The position numbers and the translations under genes were made by a program. This document shows, one piece after another, positions 41,903-51,320 of a DNA stretch of 64,000 bases; position 1 is the first letter of the stretch, and every line of letters starts with the position of its first letter. Under the pieces are notes generated by a model, which did not search any database, was not told the DNA's origin, and saw only the letters and a program-made list of their open reading frames with translations. The stretch spans positions 29,139 through 93,138 of the forward strand of contig CAMWSS010000004.1 in the NCBI GenBank assembly GCA_947177035.1, in the 5' to 3' direction. The DNA is from an uncultured Porphyromonadaceae bacterium (GTDB lineage: Bacteria > Bacteroidota > Bacteroidia > Bacteroidales > Muribaculaceae).

Positions 41903-43184
41903 TTCACTGCACGATTCATGGGATCGTGAACACCTGTGGCATCCTTACACGTCTACAATAGACCCGTTGCCGACATATAAAGTTGATCATGCCGAAGGAG
42001 TCGGCATATTTCTGGCCGACGGCACCCGCCTGATTGACGGCATGGCCTCATGGTGGTGTGTGATCCACGGATATAACAATCCGCGCCTTAATGATGCGGC
42101 GCGGCGCCAGATCGACAAAATGAGCCATGTGATGTTTGGAGGACTCACGCATGCCCCCGCCATAGAACTTGGCAAGAGATTGCTTGAAATGGCGCCTTCG
42201 CAGATGCACAATGTGTTTTTTGCCGATTCCGGATCTGTGGCGACCGAAGTGGGCATGAAGATGGCCATACAGGCGGCGGTGAGCCGCTCAGGCTCCCATG
42301 GCAAGACGAATTTCGCCACCATACGCGGCGGATATCATGGCGACACATGGAACGCCATGAGTGTCTGCGATCCCGTCACCGGCATGCACGGAGCCTTTGG
42401 TCCTGCGTTGCCAGTGCGTTATTTCGCTCCGGTGCCGCAGGTGAAATTCGGTGCGGAATGGGATCCGGCCGATTTTGAGCCGATGCGTGAGTTGCTCGTC
42501 AGCCATGCCGACTCTCTGGCCGGAGTGATTCTTGAACCGGTGGTTCAGGGTGCCGGCGGAATGCGGTTCTATCATCCTCAATATCTGCGCGAGTTGCGCA
42601 GCCTTTGTACTGAACTGGGCATATATCTGATTTTTGACGAAATCGCCACCGGATTCTGGCGCACGGGCCGTTGTTTCGCTCTGGAGCATGCCGGAGTGGT
42701 TCCTGACATAATGTTGCTCGGCAAGGGACTGACCGGCGGATACATGACACTCAGCGCCATCCTGACAACGGCCGAGGTGGCCGACACAATTTCGCGGGGT
42801 GAGGCCGGGGTGATGATGCATGGCCCGACTTTCATGGCTAATCCTCTGGCATGTGCAGTGGCTTGTGAATCGTTGAAGATGCTTGGCGAACAGGATATGG
42901 AGGCCCGTATAGCCCATCTCGGATCAGTGATCCGGGAGTCCATGACTCCAGCGGCGCAATTGCCGTCTGTTGCCGACGTCAGGACGCTTGGCGCCATTGG
43001 AGTGATCGAAATGAAAAAAACGGTCGATGTTGGCCGTTTTCAGCGTGAGTGCGTCCGTCGCCGCATCTGGGTCCGTCCTTTCGGTAAAAACGTCTACATC
43101 ATGCCTCCGTATGTCATATCCGACGATGACTTGCGCTATCTGATCGGGCAGATGATTGAAATTATCCGTGATGGAGCGTTATGA
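41889..43184 (+). CDS. bioA: Adenosylmethionine-8-amino-7-oxononanoate transaminase
   Basis: A 431-residue class III PLP aminotransferase that uses SAM as the amino donor in biotin synthesis. Typical elements are [11 protein letters not shown] at the start, [51 protein letters not shown] and the PLP-Lys segment [17 protein letters not shown]. It starts within the coaE 3' end and ends inside bioF. It is the expected gene before bioF in the pathway. Confidence 0.95.
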   Translation: MNNDNSLHDSWDREHLWHPYTSTIDPLPTYKVDHAEGVGIFLADGTRLIDGMASWWCVIHGYNNPRLNDAARRQIDKMSHVMFGGLTHAPAIELGKRLLEMAPSQMHNVFFADSGSVATEVGMKMAIQAAVSRSGSHGKTNFATIRGGYHGDTWNAMSVCDPVTGMHGAFGPALPVRYFAPVPQVKFGAEWDPADFEPMRELLVSHADSLAGVILEPVVQGAGGMRFYHPQYLRELRSLCTELGIYLIFDEIATGFWRTGRCFALEHAGVVPDIMLLGKGLTGGYMTLSAILTTAEVADTISRGEAGVMMHGPTFMANPLACAVACESLKMLGEQDMEARIAHLGSVIRESMTPAAQLPSVADVRTLGAIGVIEMKKTVDVGRFQRECVRRRIWVRPFGKNVYIMPPYVISDDDLRYLIGQMIEIIRDGAL

Positions 43185-44268
43185 GTCTGTGGTCGGCCGG
43201 CTGAAGGAGACCTGCAATCACCGGACGATTCCGTCGGATACTGTCGGGTCTGAACTGGTCGACTTATCAACCAATGATTATCTCGGTTTCGGATCGCGGG
43301 CCGATCTGAGGCGCGAGTTTCTGGAGCGGGTGGGGGTTGATGGACTGCCGCCATTCACGTCGTCGGCGTCGCGCCTGCTTGCGTCTTCTCAGCGCTATTA
43401 TGATGAACTGGAGGCTTTGCTGGCTGATGCTTACGGAAGCTCTGCGTTGCTTTTTAACAGTGGCTATCATGCCAATACTGGCGCAATATCGTCGTTGGCC
43501 GACGAACGCACGCTGATTGTGGCCGACAAGCTGGTGCATGCCAGCATCATCGACGGAATGCGGCTGAGCGGCGCCTCGATGGAGCGGTTCCGCCACAACG
43601 ACGTGAATCACCTTGAGCGTATTCTCTCACGCAAGGCCGGTTCGTTCGACCGTGTGCTGATCGTCACGGAATCAGTGTTCAGCATGGATGGCGACAAAGC
43701 CCCGCTGGACGACATCGTGCAGGTGAAGTCACACTATGGTCAGGCGCTGCTTTATGTCGACGAAGCCCATGCTTTTGGCGTGGAGGGCCCGCATGGCCTT
43801 GGCTTGTGTGCGTCGATGCCGGAAGTCGACTTCATTGTCGGCACTCTTGGCAAGGCCGGAGCCTCGGTCGGAGCGTTCATTGTGTGTTCGCCGCTTTGCC
43901 GCGACTATCTCCTCAACCGTGCGCGTTCGTTTATTTTCTCCACGGCGATTCCTCCGCTTAATTGTGCATGGAGCGTTTTTATCATAGAAAAAATATTGGC
44001 AATGGACGACGGACGCGCCAGACTCCGGCGGCTGGGTCAGCAGCTGGCCAGGATCACCGGAGCGTCTTCGGGCCATATTCAGCCGCTTGTCACCGGTTCG
44101 GCCGAATCGGCGGTGGCATTGTCGTCCAGATTGCTTGAACATGGTTTTAAAGTGTTGCCGATACGCACTCCGACTGTTCCTCCCGGAACCGAGCGCCTGC
44201 GCTTCAGCTTGAGTCTTGACGTCACTGAAGCCGACCTGGAGCGCCTTTCGGCGATTGATTTGACATGA
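43171..44268 (+). CDS. bioF: 8-amino-7-oxononanoate synthase
   Basis: A 365-residue PLP enzyme condensing pimeloyl-ACP with L-alanine. The start at 43171 ([18 protein letters not shown]) is preferred; an ATG five codons earlier (43156) lies deeper in bioA. Motifs: [56 protein letters not shown], and [16 protein letters not shown] carrying the PLP Lys (GTLGK). It overlaps bioA by 14 bases and bioGC by 4. Confidence 0.94.
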   Translation: MERYESVVGRLKETCNHRTIPSDTVGSELVDLSTNDYLGFGSRADLRREFLERVGVDGLPPFTSSASRLLASSQRYYDELEALLADAYGSSALLFNSGYHANTGAISSLADERTLIVADKLVHASIIDGMRLSGASMERFRHNDVNHLERILSRKAGSFDRVLIVTESVFSMDGDKAPLDDIVQVKSHYGQALLYVDEAHAFGVEGPHGLGLCASMPEVDFIVGTLGKAGASVGAFIVCSPLCRDYLLNRARSFIFSTAIPPLNCAWSVFIIEKILAMDDGRARLRRLGQQLARITGASSGHIQPLVTGSAESAVALSSRLLEHGFKVLPIRTPTVPPGTERLRFSLSLDVTEADLERLSAIDLT

Positions 44269-45593
44269 ATTTAGAGTATATCACACAAGGATCCAATCGG
44301 CGTCTGTTGCTGATTTTTGCCGGTTGGAGCACTGATGCTTCCGCTTTTGCCGGGCTGAAGGCCGCCGGCTATGACATTGCGGTGCTTTCGGACTACACTT
44401 CGCTGCATGTGCCTGACGTCGGTGCCTATGACGAAGTGGTGGTGATGGCTTGGAGTCTTGGCGTGTGGGCGGCATCGGTGATTCTTCCGGACTCTTCGCT
44501 GCCGGTCACTCTGTCGGTTGCCGTCAATGGCACTCCGTGGCCGGTTTCTGATCTCCGCGGCATTCCTGAGTCAGTGTTCCGTGCCACGGCCGAATCGCTG
44601 ACCGAGCAGTCTTTCAAGAAATTCAGGCGTCGAATGGGTGGCGCCGGACTGCCTCGTGGCCCACGTTCAATCGAGTCGCTGGCATCGGAACTGAGGGCTA
44701 TTGACGGATCTCTGATGGCTGTCGACCGGTTTGTGTGGGATAGGGCGGTTGTCAGCGACGCCGATGCTATTTTTCCGCCGGCCGGGCAGCTTGCCGCATG
44801 GAGCGGAACCCGGACGGCAGTGACACAGGTGGACGGCACTCACACTCCGGAGTCATGGCAACGTCTGGTCGATGCTTATGTGATAAATAAAACACTGGTC
44901 CGGCAGCGTTTCTCACGCGGAATCACCACATATTCCGACGAAGCGTCTGTTCAGCAGCGCATCGCCGCCCATCTGTGGGACCTATGGCAGAAACATGGCA
45001 TTCGGCCGGGGCTGGTGCTTGAAGTGGGATTCGGCGACGGCACTCTGACCCGTCTGTATGCAGAAAAGTATAAGTCGGCCAGGCTGATGCTTTGGGATAT
45101 GATCGATGTGGCATGGCCTGGAGCTGATGTGCGCGTGTGTGACGGAGAAACTGAAATAACATGCCTTGAGCCTGAATCGGTCGATATTATAGCTTCGGCG
45201 AGTACGATCCAGTGGTTTAATTCTCCGGCGCGGTTCATTGACCGGGCTTCGGCTGCGTTGCGCCCGGGCGGAATGCTTGTGCTGTCGACGTTCGGGCCGG
45301 AGACCTTCAGGCAGCTCACTGCCGCCCGCGTGGTGCCCCTGCCATATCTGAGCGTGGAGCAATGGCGCGCATCAGTGCCGGAATCAATGGAGATTCTTGA
45401 ACTGCACGACGGTGTTGTCACCCGGATGTTTGCGACGCCTGTCGACGTGATCCGTCATCTGCGGGCCACCGGAGTCAACGCCCGCCCTGCCAATGTGTCG
45501 TTGGCCGGGGTGTTGCGCGACTATCCGCTTGCCGCCGACGGACGCGCACCGCTGACATATCAGCCGATATACATGATACTGAGAAAGAAATGA
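44265..45593 (+). CDS. bioGC: Fused pimeloyl-ACP methyl ester esterase and malonyl-ACP methyltransferase (BioG-BioC)
   Basis: A 442-residue bifunctional protein. The N-terminal part (about residues 1-205) is BioG-like: LLLIFAGWSTDASAF, MAWSLGVWAASVIL with the candidate nucleophile Ser, and FRRRMGGAGLPRGPRSI. The C-terminal part (about 215-442) is BioC-like: a SAM-binding LVLEVGFGDGTLTRLYAEKY, then SASTIQWFNSPARFIDRASA and LRPGGMLVLSTFGPETFRQL. BioC methylates malonyl-ACP to prime pimelate synthesis on fatty-acid enzymes; BioG later removes the methyl group. The fusion joins the first and last steps of pimeloyl-ACP synthesis. Confidence 0.9.
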   Translation: MNLEYITQGSNRRLLLIFAGWSTDASAFAGLKAAGYDIAVLSDYTSLHVPDVGAYDEVVVMAWSLGVWAASVILPDSSLPVTLSVAVNGTPWPVSDLRGIPESVFRATAESLTEQSFKKFRRRMGGAGLPRGPRSIESLASELRAIDGSLMAVDRFVWDRAVVSDADAIFPPAGQLAAWSGTRTAVTQVDGTHTPESWQRLVDAYVINKTLVRQRFSRGITTYSDEASVQQRIAAHLWDLWQKHGIRPGLVLEVGFGDGTLTRLYAEKYKSARLMLWDMIDVAWPGADVRVCDGETEITCLEPESVDIIASASTIQWFNSPARFIDRASAALRPGGMLVLSTFGPETFRQLTAARVVPLPYLSVEQWRASVPESMEILELHDGVVTRMFATPVDVIRHLRATGVNARPANVSLAGVLRDYPLAADGRAPLTYQPIYMILRKK

Positions 45594-46237
45594 ACCACAA
45601 CAGCAAAGTGATATTCGTCAGTGGCATACACACTGATGCCGGAAAAAGCTATGCCACAGGCTGGCTTGCGTCACAGCTCATGGCCCAAGGCCGGAGCGTG
45701 ATAACGCAGAAATTTATTCAGACGGGAAACAACGGTCTGTCGGAAGACATCGCGGTGCATCGCCGTCTCATGGGAACTGAACTCCATGACCGTGACCTTG
45801 ATCACACAACCGCCCCTCTGATATTTTCATATCCATGCTCGCCGCAGCTTGCCGCTGAAATAGATGGCCGCCAGATCGACCTTGCCGAAGTGGACCGCGC
45901 CACGTCGATTCTGGCAGCCGAGTTCGATACTGTGCTTGTCGAGGGTGCCGGCGGTCTGATGGTGCCTGTGACCGATGATTTCTTTACGATTGATTATGTG
46001 GCGTCACGTCAGCTGCCACTCTGTCTGGTGACCAACGGCAGCCTCGGCTCGATCAACCACACGGTGCTGTCGCTTGAAGCGGTTAAGGCGCGCGGCATAA
46101 CGCTCGATTCGGTGATATATAATCAATTTTTCGACAGTCAGGATCAGCGCATCGCCGCCGATACTGTCGGGTTCATCGGCCGATACCTCGACCGCCATTT
46201 CCCCGGCACTCCGCTTTTGCTCTGTCCGCCGATGTGA
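45590..46237 (+). CDS. bioD: Dethiobiotin synthase
   Basis: A 215-residue ATP-dependent enzyme closing the ureido ring. The P-loop is VSGIHTDAGKSYATGW (a GxxTDxGK(S/T) variant), followed by TQKFIQTGNNGLSEDIAVHR, VEGAGGLMVPVTDDFFTIDY and VTNGSLGSINHTVLSLEAV. It overlaps bioGC by 4 bases and is the last visible gene of the biotin run. bioB (biotin synthase) is not in this window. Confidence 0.94.
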   Translation: MNHNSKVIFVSGIHTDAGKSYATGWLASQLMAQGRSVITQKFIQTGNNGLSEDIAVHRRLMGTELHDRDLDHTTAPLIFSYPCSPQLAAEIDGRQIDLAEVDRATSILAAEFDTVLVEGAGGLMVPVTDDFFTIDYVASRQLPLCLVTNGSLGSINHTVLSLEAVKARGITLDSVIYNQFFDSQDQRIAADTVGFIGRYLDRHFPGTPLLLCPPM

Positions 46238-46286
46238 TCAGACTCTCTCTTATGGGAGAAGATGAGGAAAAACGCGGTTTTTTGCG

Positions 46287-46294
46287 TATCTTTG
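46287..46294 (+). promoter_or_regulatory. -7 element for rfbD
   Basis: TATCTTTG matches TAnnTTTG, 26 bases before the rfbD ATG (46321). No strong -33 element. Confidence 0.45.
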
Positions 46295-46320
46295 TAGTCC
46301 GAATAGAAACTGAATTCAAT

Positions 46321-47184
46321 ATGAAAATACTGGTAACAGGTGCTAATGGCCAACTCGGCAATGAGTTGCGGCTGATATTACCCGGGGCGTTTCCTGATGC
46401 CCAGGTGCTGTTCACTGACGTGGCCGATCTGGATCTGACTGATTCGGCAGCGGTAAACCGCTATGTGGAAGACCGCGACGTGACACACATTGTGAACTGT
46501 GCCGCCTATACTGCCGTCGACCGAGCCGAAGAAGACAAAGCCGCCTGCACTGCTATAAATGTTGATGCAGTCAAAAATCTGGCTCTCGCTGCCGATTCAC
46601 ATGGAGCAAAGGTGATACACCTCTCCACGGATTATGTGTTTGACGGACGTGCGTATCGCCCATATAGGGAAAGCGACAAAGTGAACCCCTGTTCTCACTA
46701 TGGCACGACGAAACGCGCCGGAGAGACTGCGCTGCTTGCTCTTGCGCCCGAAAGCATAATCATACGTACCGCCTGGCTGTATTCGCCGTTCGGCCATAAT
46801 TTTGTCAAGACCATGCTCGCGCTCGGACAGACCAATCCCTCGCTGCGGGTGGTCTATGACCAGATCGGCTCGCCGACCTATGCCCCGAATCTGGCAAAAG
46901 CCATTGTGTGCATACTCAGATCTGCTCAGTGGGTTCCCGGCATATATCATTATGCCGACAGTGGCGTGACCTCATGGTATGATTTCACAAAGGCGATCCA
47001 CCGTCTTGGCGGAATCAGCGGATGCGAAATCCGTCCGATACCGTCGGAAGACTATCCGACCGCTGCTGTAAGACCGTTTTTCAGCGTGCTCGACACGACA
47101 CGCATCCGCCTGACCTATGGCGTGGAGACACCATATTGGCTTGACTCTCTGCAAGACTGTATAAACCGATTGAAGAAACAATAA
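46321..47184 (+). CDS. rfbD: dTDP-4-dehydrorhamnose reductase
   Basis: A 287-residue SDR-fold enzyme completing dTDP-L-rhamnose. The start at 46321 (MKILVTGANGQLGNELRLIL) is chosen because 29 upstream codons in frame lack similarity and cross the -7 element. Motifs: GANGQLGNEL, NCAAYTAVDRAEEDKAAC, VIHLSTDYVFDGR and the YGTTKRAGE active-site Tyr/Lys. Other rhamnose genes are absent, so it stands alone here. prfC follows 3 bases after. Confidence 0.92.
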   Translation: MKILVTGANGQLGNELRLILPGAFPDAQVLFTDVADLDLTDSAAVNRYVEDRDVTHIVNCAAYTAVDRAEEDKAACTAINVDAVKNLALAADSHGAKVIHLSTDYVFDGRAYRPYRESDKVNPCSHYGTTKRAGETALLALAPESIIIRTAWLYSPFGHNFVKTMLALGQTNPSLRVVYDQIGSPTYAPNLAKAIVCILRSAQWVPGIYHYADSGVTSWYDFTKAIHRLGGISGCEIRPIPSEDYPTAAVRPFFSVLDTTRIRLTYGVETPYWLDSLQDCINRLKKQ

Positions 47185-47187
47185 AAA

Positions 47188-48768
47188 ATGTCAGCACTCA
47201 CCGACGAAATAAAACGCCGACGCACGTTTGCCATCATCTCTCATCCTGATGCCGGCAAAACTACTCTCACTGAAAAACTGCTGCTGTTTGGCGGCGCGAT
47301 CCATATTGCCGGAGCAGTAAAAAGCAATAAAATCAAAAAAACTGCCACTTCCGACTGGATGGAAATCGAAAAGCAGCGCGGAATTTCGGTGGCAACGTCT
47401 GTAATGGGGTTCAATTATGGAGACTATAAGATCAACATTCTTGACACTCCTGGTCACCAGGACTTTGCTGAAGACACATATCGCACGCTGACGGCCGTTG
47501 ACTCTGTGATCATTGTGGTCGACGTGGCCAAGGGCGTGGAGCAACAGACGCGCAAGCTGATGGAAGTGTGCCGCATGCGCAACACTCCGGTGATCATATT
47601 CGTCAACAAACTCGACCGCGAGGGCCGCGATCCGTTCGACATTCTTGATGAACTGGAGGCTGAGCTGAAAATATCCGTCAGACCGCTTTCCTGGCCCATT
47701 AACATCGGAGCCAAATTCAAGGGTGTCTATAATATTTTCGAGCATTCTCTCGATCTTTTCACGCCCGACAAGCAGCGCGTGAGCGAGCGTGTGGAAATCG
47801 ACTCGGTCAATGATCCGCGAATTGACGAAGCTGTCGGCGAAGCCGATGCCAGGAAACTGCGTGAGGATCTGGAACTGATCGAGGGCGTTTATCCGGAATT
47901 CAACACCGAAGATTATCGTGACGGACTCGTTGCTCCGGTGTTTTTTGGCTCGGCTCTTAACACTTTCGGCGTGAAGGAGTTGCTTGACTGCTTCGTGCAG
48001 ATCGCTCCGCATCCGGGTCCCATCGAGGCGATGGAACGCACTGTCGATCCGCAGGAAGAGGCTTTTTCCGGTTTTGTGTTCAAGATTCATGCCAACATGG
48101 ATCCGAATCACCGCAGCTGCATCGCCTTTGTCAAGGTCTGCTCCGGAAAATTCGAGCGCAATGCCCCGTATCTGCACATGCGTTCTGGCAAGACGTTGCG
48201 CTTTGCCGCTCCGACCGCGTTCATGGCCCAGAAGAAGAACATTGTCGACGAGGCGTTTCCCGGAGATATTGTCGGTATACCCGACACTGGCAACTTCAAG
48301 ATTGGCGACACGCTCACGTGTGGAGAACAGTTGCATTATAAAGGATTGCCGAGTTTCTCGCCTGAGATGTTCAAATACATCGAAAACACCGACCCGATGA
48401 AGACCAAGCAGCTCGACAAGGGCATACAGCAACTGATGGACGAAGGTGTCGCACAGTTGTTTGTCAATCAGTTTAACGGCCGCAAGATCATCGGCACTGT
48501 CGGGCAGTTGCAGTTTGAAGTAATCCAGTACCGTCTGCTGCACGAATATGGCGCCCAGTGCCGCTGGGAACCGATCTCGCTATATAAAGCATGCTGGATA
48601 GAAAGCGATGATCCCGAGGCTCTTGAAGCCTTCAAAAAGCGCAAACACCAGTTCATGGCCGTTGATCGCGACGGTCGCGACGTATTCCTGGCCGACTCAG
48701 GCTATGTGCTGACTATGGCCAAAAACGATTTTCCGAAAATCCGATTCCATCATACGAGTGAATTCTGA
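47188..48768 (+). CDS. prfC: Peptide chain release factor 3
   Basis: A 526-residue translational GTPase that recycles RF1/RF2 after termination. G1 [19 protein letters not shown], the G2 loop region [16 protein letters not shown]3 [16 protein letters not shown] and G4 [16 protein letters not shown] are clear. The C-terminal domains include [19 protein letters not shown] ([15 protein letters not shown]) and [20 protein letters not shown]. Length is normal. Its 3' end overlaps the convergent MBL gene by 19 bases. Confidence 0.95.
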   Translation: MSALTDEIKRRRTFAIISHPDAGKTTLTEKLLLFGGAIHIAGAVKSNKIKKTATSDWMEIEKQRGISVATSVMGFNYGDYKINILDTPGHQDFAEDTYRTLTAVDSVIIVVDVAKGVEQQTRKLMEVCRMRNTPVIIFVNKLDREGRDPFDILDELEAELKISVRPLSWPINIGAKFKGVYNIFEHSLDLFTPDKQRVSERVEIDSVNDPRIDEAVGEADARKLREDLELIEGVYPEFNTEDYRDGLVAPVFFGSALNTFGVKELLDCFVQIAPHPGPIEAMERTVDPQEEAFSGFVFKIHANMDPNHRSCIAFVKVCSGKFERNAPYLHMRSGKTLRFAAPTAFMAQKKNIVDEAFPGDIVGIPDTGNFKIGDTLTCGEQLHYKGLPSFSPEMFKYIENTDPMKTKQLDKGIQQLMDEGVAQLFVNQFNGRKIIGTVGQLQFEVIQYRLLHEYGAQCRWEPISLYKACWIESDDPEALEAFKKRKHQFMAVDRDGRDVFLADSGYVLTMAKNDFPKIRFHHTSEF

Positions 48769-49586
48769 CGCCCATCCGTCAGTTCGATCACGTCCATGTC
48801 GGCCGGAGTCATTACGGGGCCTCTGAAAAATTCAGAGGCCTCGGTCGCATACAGGCGTGGCCTGGATTCAGGATCGCGGTCTTCGCAATGACACAGAATC
48901 AGATTGCCGACGCCGGCTTCGGCCGCTTCGCGGGCCACGTCACGAACCGTGTGGTGATGCTTTTCGTATGGATGGAAAATATCTCGGTCGGCATAGCTGC
49001 AATAGGCGCCACACACCAGATAGTCGATGCCCGACACCTGCTGGAGGTTGCGTCCGGTCAGTGACTCGTCGCCAAGAAATCCGAGAGTGATTCCGTCGGG
49101 TAGGGTGGCCACAAATCCTGTCTGTGTGCACCCGCGCGAGCACGCGTCGATGAACCGCAGGGAGATCGATCCGATCTGTGCTGTGTCGCCGGGGCTGACA
49201 GTTGTCAGCCTGACGACGCTCTGCATGCGTTCTGTATAAGCCGGAAGGAGGGTCAGGCGGCAGATTGTCTGGATCGCCGCTGTGACCTCTGCATTGCCTA
49301 ACACTTGAAGTGTCCCTTCATAAGAATTTTCAAGACTGAGCTGCAACACGCGGCGTATCACCCAGACTGCTCCGAAAATATGATCGGTGTGGACGTGACT
49401 GACAAACATGTGGTGAAGTCCGGACGGCGACATTCCGGCCTGGCCAAGCCGATGAAGTATCTCCATGCCGCCGCCGCCGTCGGCCAGCAGCGAGTCATTG
49501 CCGCATTGCAGCAGAAAGCAACTGTGATATGACTGGGTCGGAAACGCACTTCCGGTTCCGAGCATTGTGAGTCTGTTGGATATCAT
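48750..49586 (-). CDS. MBL-fold metallo-hydrolase (RNase Z-like)
   Basis: A 278-residue metallo-beta-lactamase-fold enzyme: [15 protein letters not shown] at the start, the zinc motif [15 protein letters not shown] (HxHxDH), then [23 protein letters not shown] and a C-terminal [11 protein letters not shown] with a further His. The layout is close to RNase Z/arylsulfatase-type hydrolases but it lacks the full tRNA-binding exosite, so the substrate is undetermined. It follows apbE by 15 bases on the same strand and is likely cotranscribed with it. Confidence 0.8.
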   Translation of the reverse strand: MISNRLTMLGTGSAFPTQSYHSCFLLQCGNDSLLADGGGGMEILHRLGQAGMSPSGLHHMFVSHVHTDHIFGAVWVIRRVLQLSLENSYEGTLQVLGNAEVTAAIQTICRLTLLPAYTERMQSVVRLTTVSPGDTAQIGSISLRFIDACSRGCTQTGFVATLPDGITLGFLGDESLTGRNLQQVSGIDYLVCGAYCSYADRDIFHPYEKHHHTVRDVAREAAEAGVGNLILCHCEDRDPESRPRLYATEASEFFRGPVMTPADMDVIELTDGRQNSLV

Positions 49587-49601
49587 GAAGGATAAAATTC
49601 T

Positions 49602-50591
49602 TTACTGAAAACAGGTGTCGAGGATGAGAAGAGAGTCGGTGGCGGTCGAAACTGCCAGTATCAGGCGTGAGGCGCCGGCGGAGCGGGCCATTGCTTCCGC
49701 GGCCGATGGCGTCAGGAGCATCGACGCTGTGGCCAGTGCGTCGGCCTCCATGGCCGTGTTGGCGATCACAGTGGCGCTCAACACTGTTGTGTCGGCATTT
49801 TGCGCGTCGAGTGTGACCGGCCGTCCTGTCACCGGACTTATCGTGTGGCTGAGCTTTCCAGCCTCTGTCAGACGGTAGTTTCTGTAATTGCCTGAGGTGG
49901 CTATTCCGCAGTCTGTGGCCGAAATCGTCATCATTTCATCGTGGACTATCCGGTCGTTGCTCTCATGAGGCGCATCCACCATGATTCGCCAGGGTCTGCC
50001 GTGGGGAGAGTGGCCGCTGACGCAGATTTCGCCTCCGATTTCCACAAGAAAATTGTCGCATCCGTTGCGTCTGAACATATCGCCGACGGCATCACAGCCA
50101 TAGCCTTTGGTTATGGCGCTGAAATTGAATTCTGTCTGCGGGTGTTTTTTATGTATGCCGGTGTCAGTGAGTCTGCATTCGCTGATGCCGACAAGTGCCA
50201 TTATGGAATCCGGAGTCGATGTCTTTACTGAATCATAGCCGAATCCCCAGTAATTCACCAGAGGAGCCACCGTCGGGTCAAACATTCCGCCGCTGAGAGC
50301 ATTGATGCGCTGTGATGCCAGAAAAATACGTGTCAGGTGCTGGTCGGCGCTGTTGGTTTCGCCGCGGTTTATGCGTGAGATAAGAGATCTGGACTGGAAT
50401 GGCGATAGCGACATCTCAACATCGTGTAGTGTCGCCACGATAGAGTCCGACAGGTCGCAGTCAGCATGATACGTGGCCTTGTACAGCGTGTTCCAGATTG
50501 CGCCTTGTGAGCTGATCCAGCGCTTGTTGTCGCTTGAACTGCATGCCGGCAAAAGCGTCAAAGAAGCTAAAAAAAGAATAAAATTTTTCAT
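49602..50591 (-). CDS. apbE: FAD:protein FMN transferase (ApbE), lipoprotein
   Basis: A 329-residue enzyme attaching FMN to Thr/Ser of Na+-NQR or RNF subunits. The start at 50591 (MKNFILFLASLTLLPACSSS) gives a lipobox (LPAC) and lies downstream of the predicted transcription start; the ATG at 50603 lies inside the -7 element and is rejected. Motifs: SPFQSRSLISRINRGE, FDPTVAPLVNYWGFG, FSAITKGYGCDAVGDMFR, FLVEIGGEICVSGHSPHGR and HTISPVTGRP. Flavinylation occurs on the periplasmic side. Confidence 0.92.
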   Translation of the reverse strand: MKNFILFLASLTLLPACSSSDNKRWISSQGAIWNTLYKATYHADCDLSDSIVATLHDVEMSLSPFQSRSLISRINRGETNSADQHLTRIFLASQRINALSGGMFDPTVAPLVNYWGFGYDSVKTSTPDSIMALVGISECRLTDTGIHKKHPQTEFNFSAITKGYGCDAVGDMFRRNGCDNFLVEIGGEICVSGHSPHGRPWRIMVDAPHESNDRIVHDEMMTISATDCGIATSGNYRNYRLTEAGKLSHTISPVTGRPVTLDAQNADTTVLSATVIANTAMEADALATASMLLTPSAAEAMARSAGASRLILAVSTATDSLLILDTCFQ

Positions 50592-50600
50592 AAAGTGGTG

Positions 50601-50633
50601 CAAATCTAAGAAATAATTGCGATATTTGACAAA
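50601..50633 (-). promoter_or_regulatory. Promoter of the apbE operon
   Basis: On the minus strand: TTTG (50633-50630), 21-bp spacer, TAGATTTG (50608-50601). The start should be about 50596, giving a leader of only about 5 bases before the ATG at 50591. Confidence 0.8.
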
Positions 50634-50672
50634 ACCTATATAAACAAAAAAACATAAAAAAATTTTTCGGAT

Positions 50673-51224
50673 ATGAATTACGTGTTCTTAGCTCCTGGCT
50701 TTGAAGAGATCGAAGCTGTGACTCCCATTGATGTTATGCGTCGCGGCGGCATGCAGGTGACCACTGTCGCTGTGACTACAGACGGAAGTAAAGCGGTGAC
50801 CGGCGCTCATGGCGTTACCTACACTGCCGACACCGATATCGCCTCGGTTGATCTTTCGGCTGCCGAATGGCTGGTATTGCCTGGCGGAATGCCTGGAGCC
50901 ACAAACCTTCATGATTGTGCGAAACTGACTGATGCCCTGCGCGCTCACGCCGCAAAAGGCGGCTGGCTGGCTGCTATCTGTGCGTCGCCGGCTGTGGTTC
51001 TTGGCAGTCTCGGGCTGCTCGCCGGCCGCAGCGCCACATGTTACCCTGGCTTTGAAAATATATGTGACGGTGCTGAGATGACGGGTGCCGACGTTGCGGT
51101 TGATGGCAACATAGTGACAGGCAATGGTCCGGCATCGGCATTGAAATGGTCTTTGGCTATTCTGGAAGCGGCATGTGGCCGGGAAATGGCCTCCACTGTC
51201 GCTGACGGAATGTTATGTAAATAA
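50673..51224 (+). CDS. DJ-1/PfpI family protein
   Basis: A 183-residue protein. MNYVFLAPGFEEIEAVTPID carries the conserved Glu near the start; YTADTDIASVDLSAAEWLVL, LPGGMPGATNLHD and the nucleophile elbow WLAAICASPAVVLGSLGLL with its Cys are DJ-1/YajL signatures. YPGFENICDGAEMTGADVAV and ITGNGPASALKW-like (VTGNGPASALKW) follow. Relatives act as deglycases or chaperones under oxidative stress. It is divergent from apbE with an 81-base gap lacking its own full promoter. Confidence 0.9.
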   Translation: MNYVFLAPGFEEIEAVTPIDVMRRGGMQVTTVAVTTDGSKAVTGAHGVTYTADTDIASVDLSAAEWLVLPGGMPGATNLHDCAKLTDALRAHAAKGGWLAAICASPAVVLGSLGLLAGRSATCYPGFENICDGAEMTGADVAVDGNIVTGNGPASALKWSLAILEAACGREMASTVADGMLCK

Positions 51225-51238
51225 TCCTTAAAAAATAA

Positions 51239-51290
51239 GGCCCTATGTTTTGCTGTTAGACAAAATTTTGTTAACTTTGGCCCTATATTT
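51239..51290 (+). repeat. Direct repeats flanking the galK promoter
   Basis: GGCCCTATGTTT (51239-51250) and GGCCCTATATTT (51279-51290) are 12-bp copies with one mismatch, spaced exactly 40 bp. They bracket the promoter, and CAAAATTTTG (51261-51270) is a palindrome in its spacer. Possible regulator sites. Confidence 0.4.
51249..51279 (+). promoter_or_regulatory. Promoter of the galK-galM cluster
   Basis: TTTG (51249-51252), 19-bp spacer, TAACTTTG (51272-51279). Expected start near 51284, leaving a 37-base leader before galK. Confidence 0.85.
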
Positions 51291-51320
51291 CTTACCTAAT
51301 AAAAGCATAATCCCAACCTC

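Noticed and set aside
47191..48543. 450-codon frame antisense to prfC
   Set aside because: It mirrors the strong codon bias of prfC (third-position G/C), which keeps antisense frames open; no domain is recognisable.
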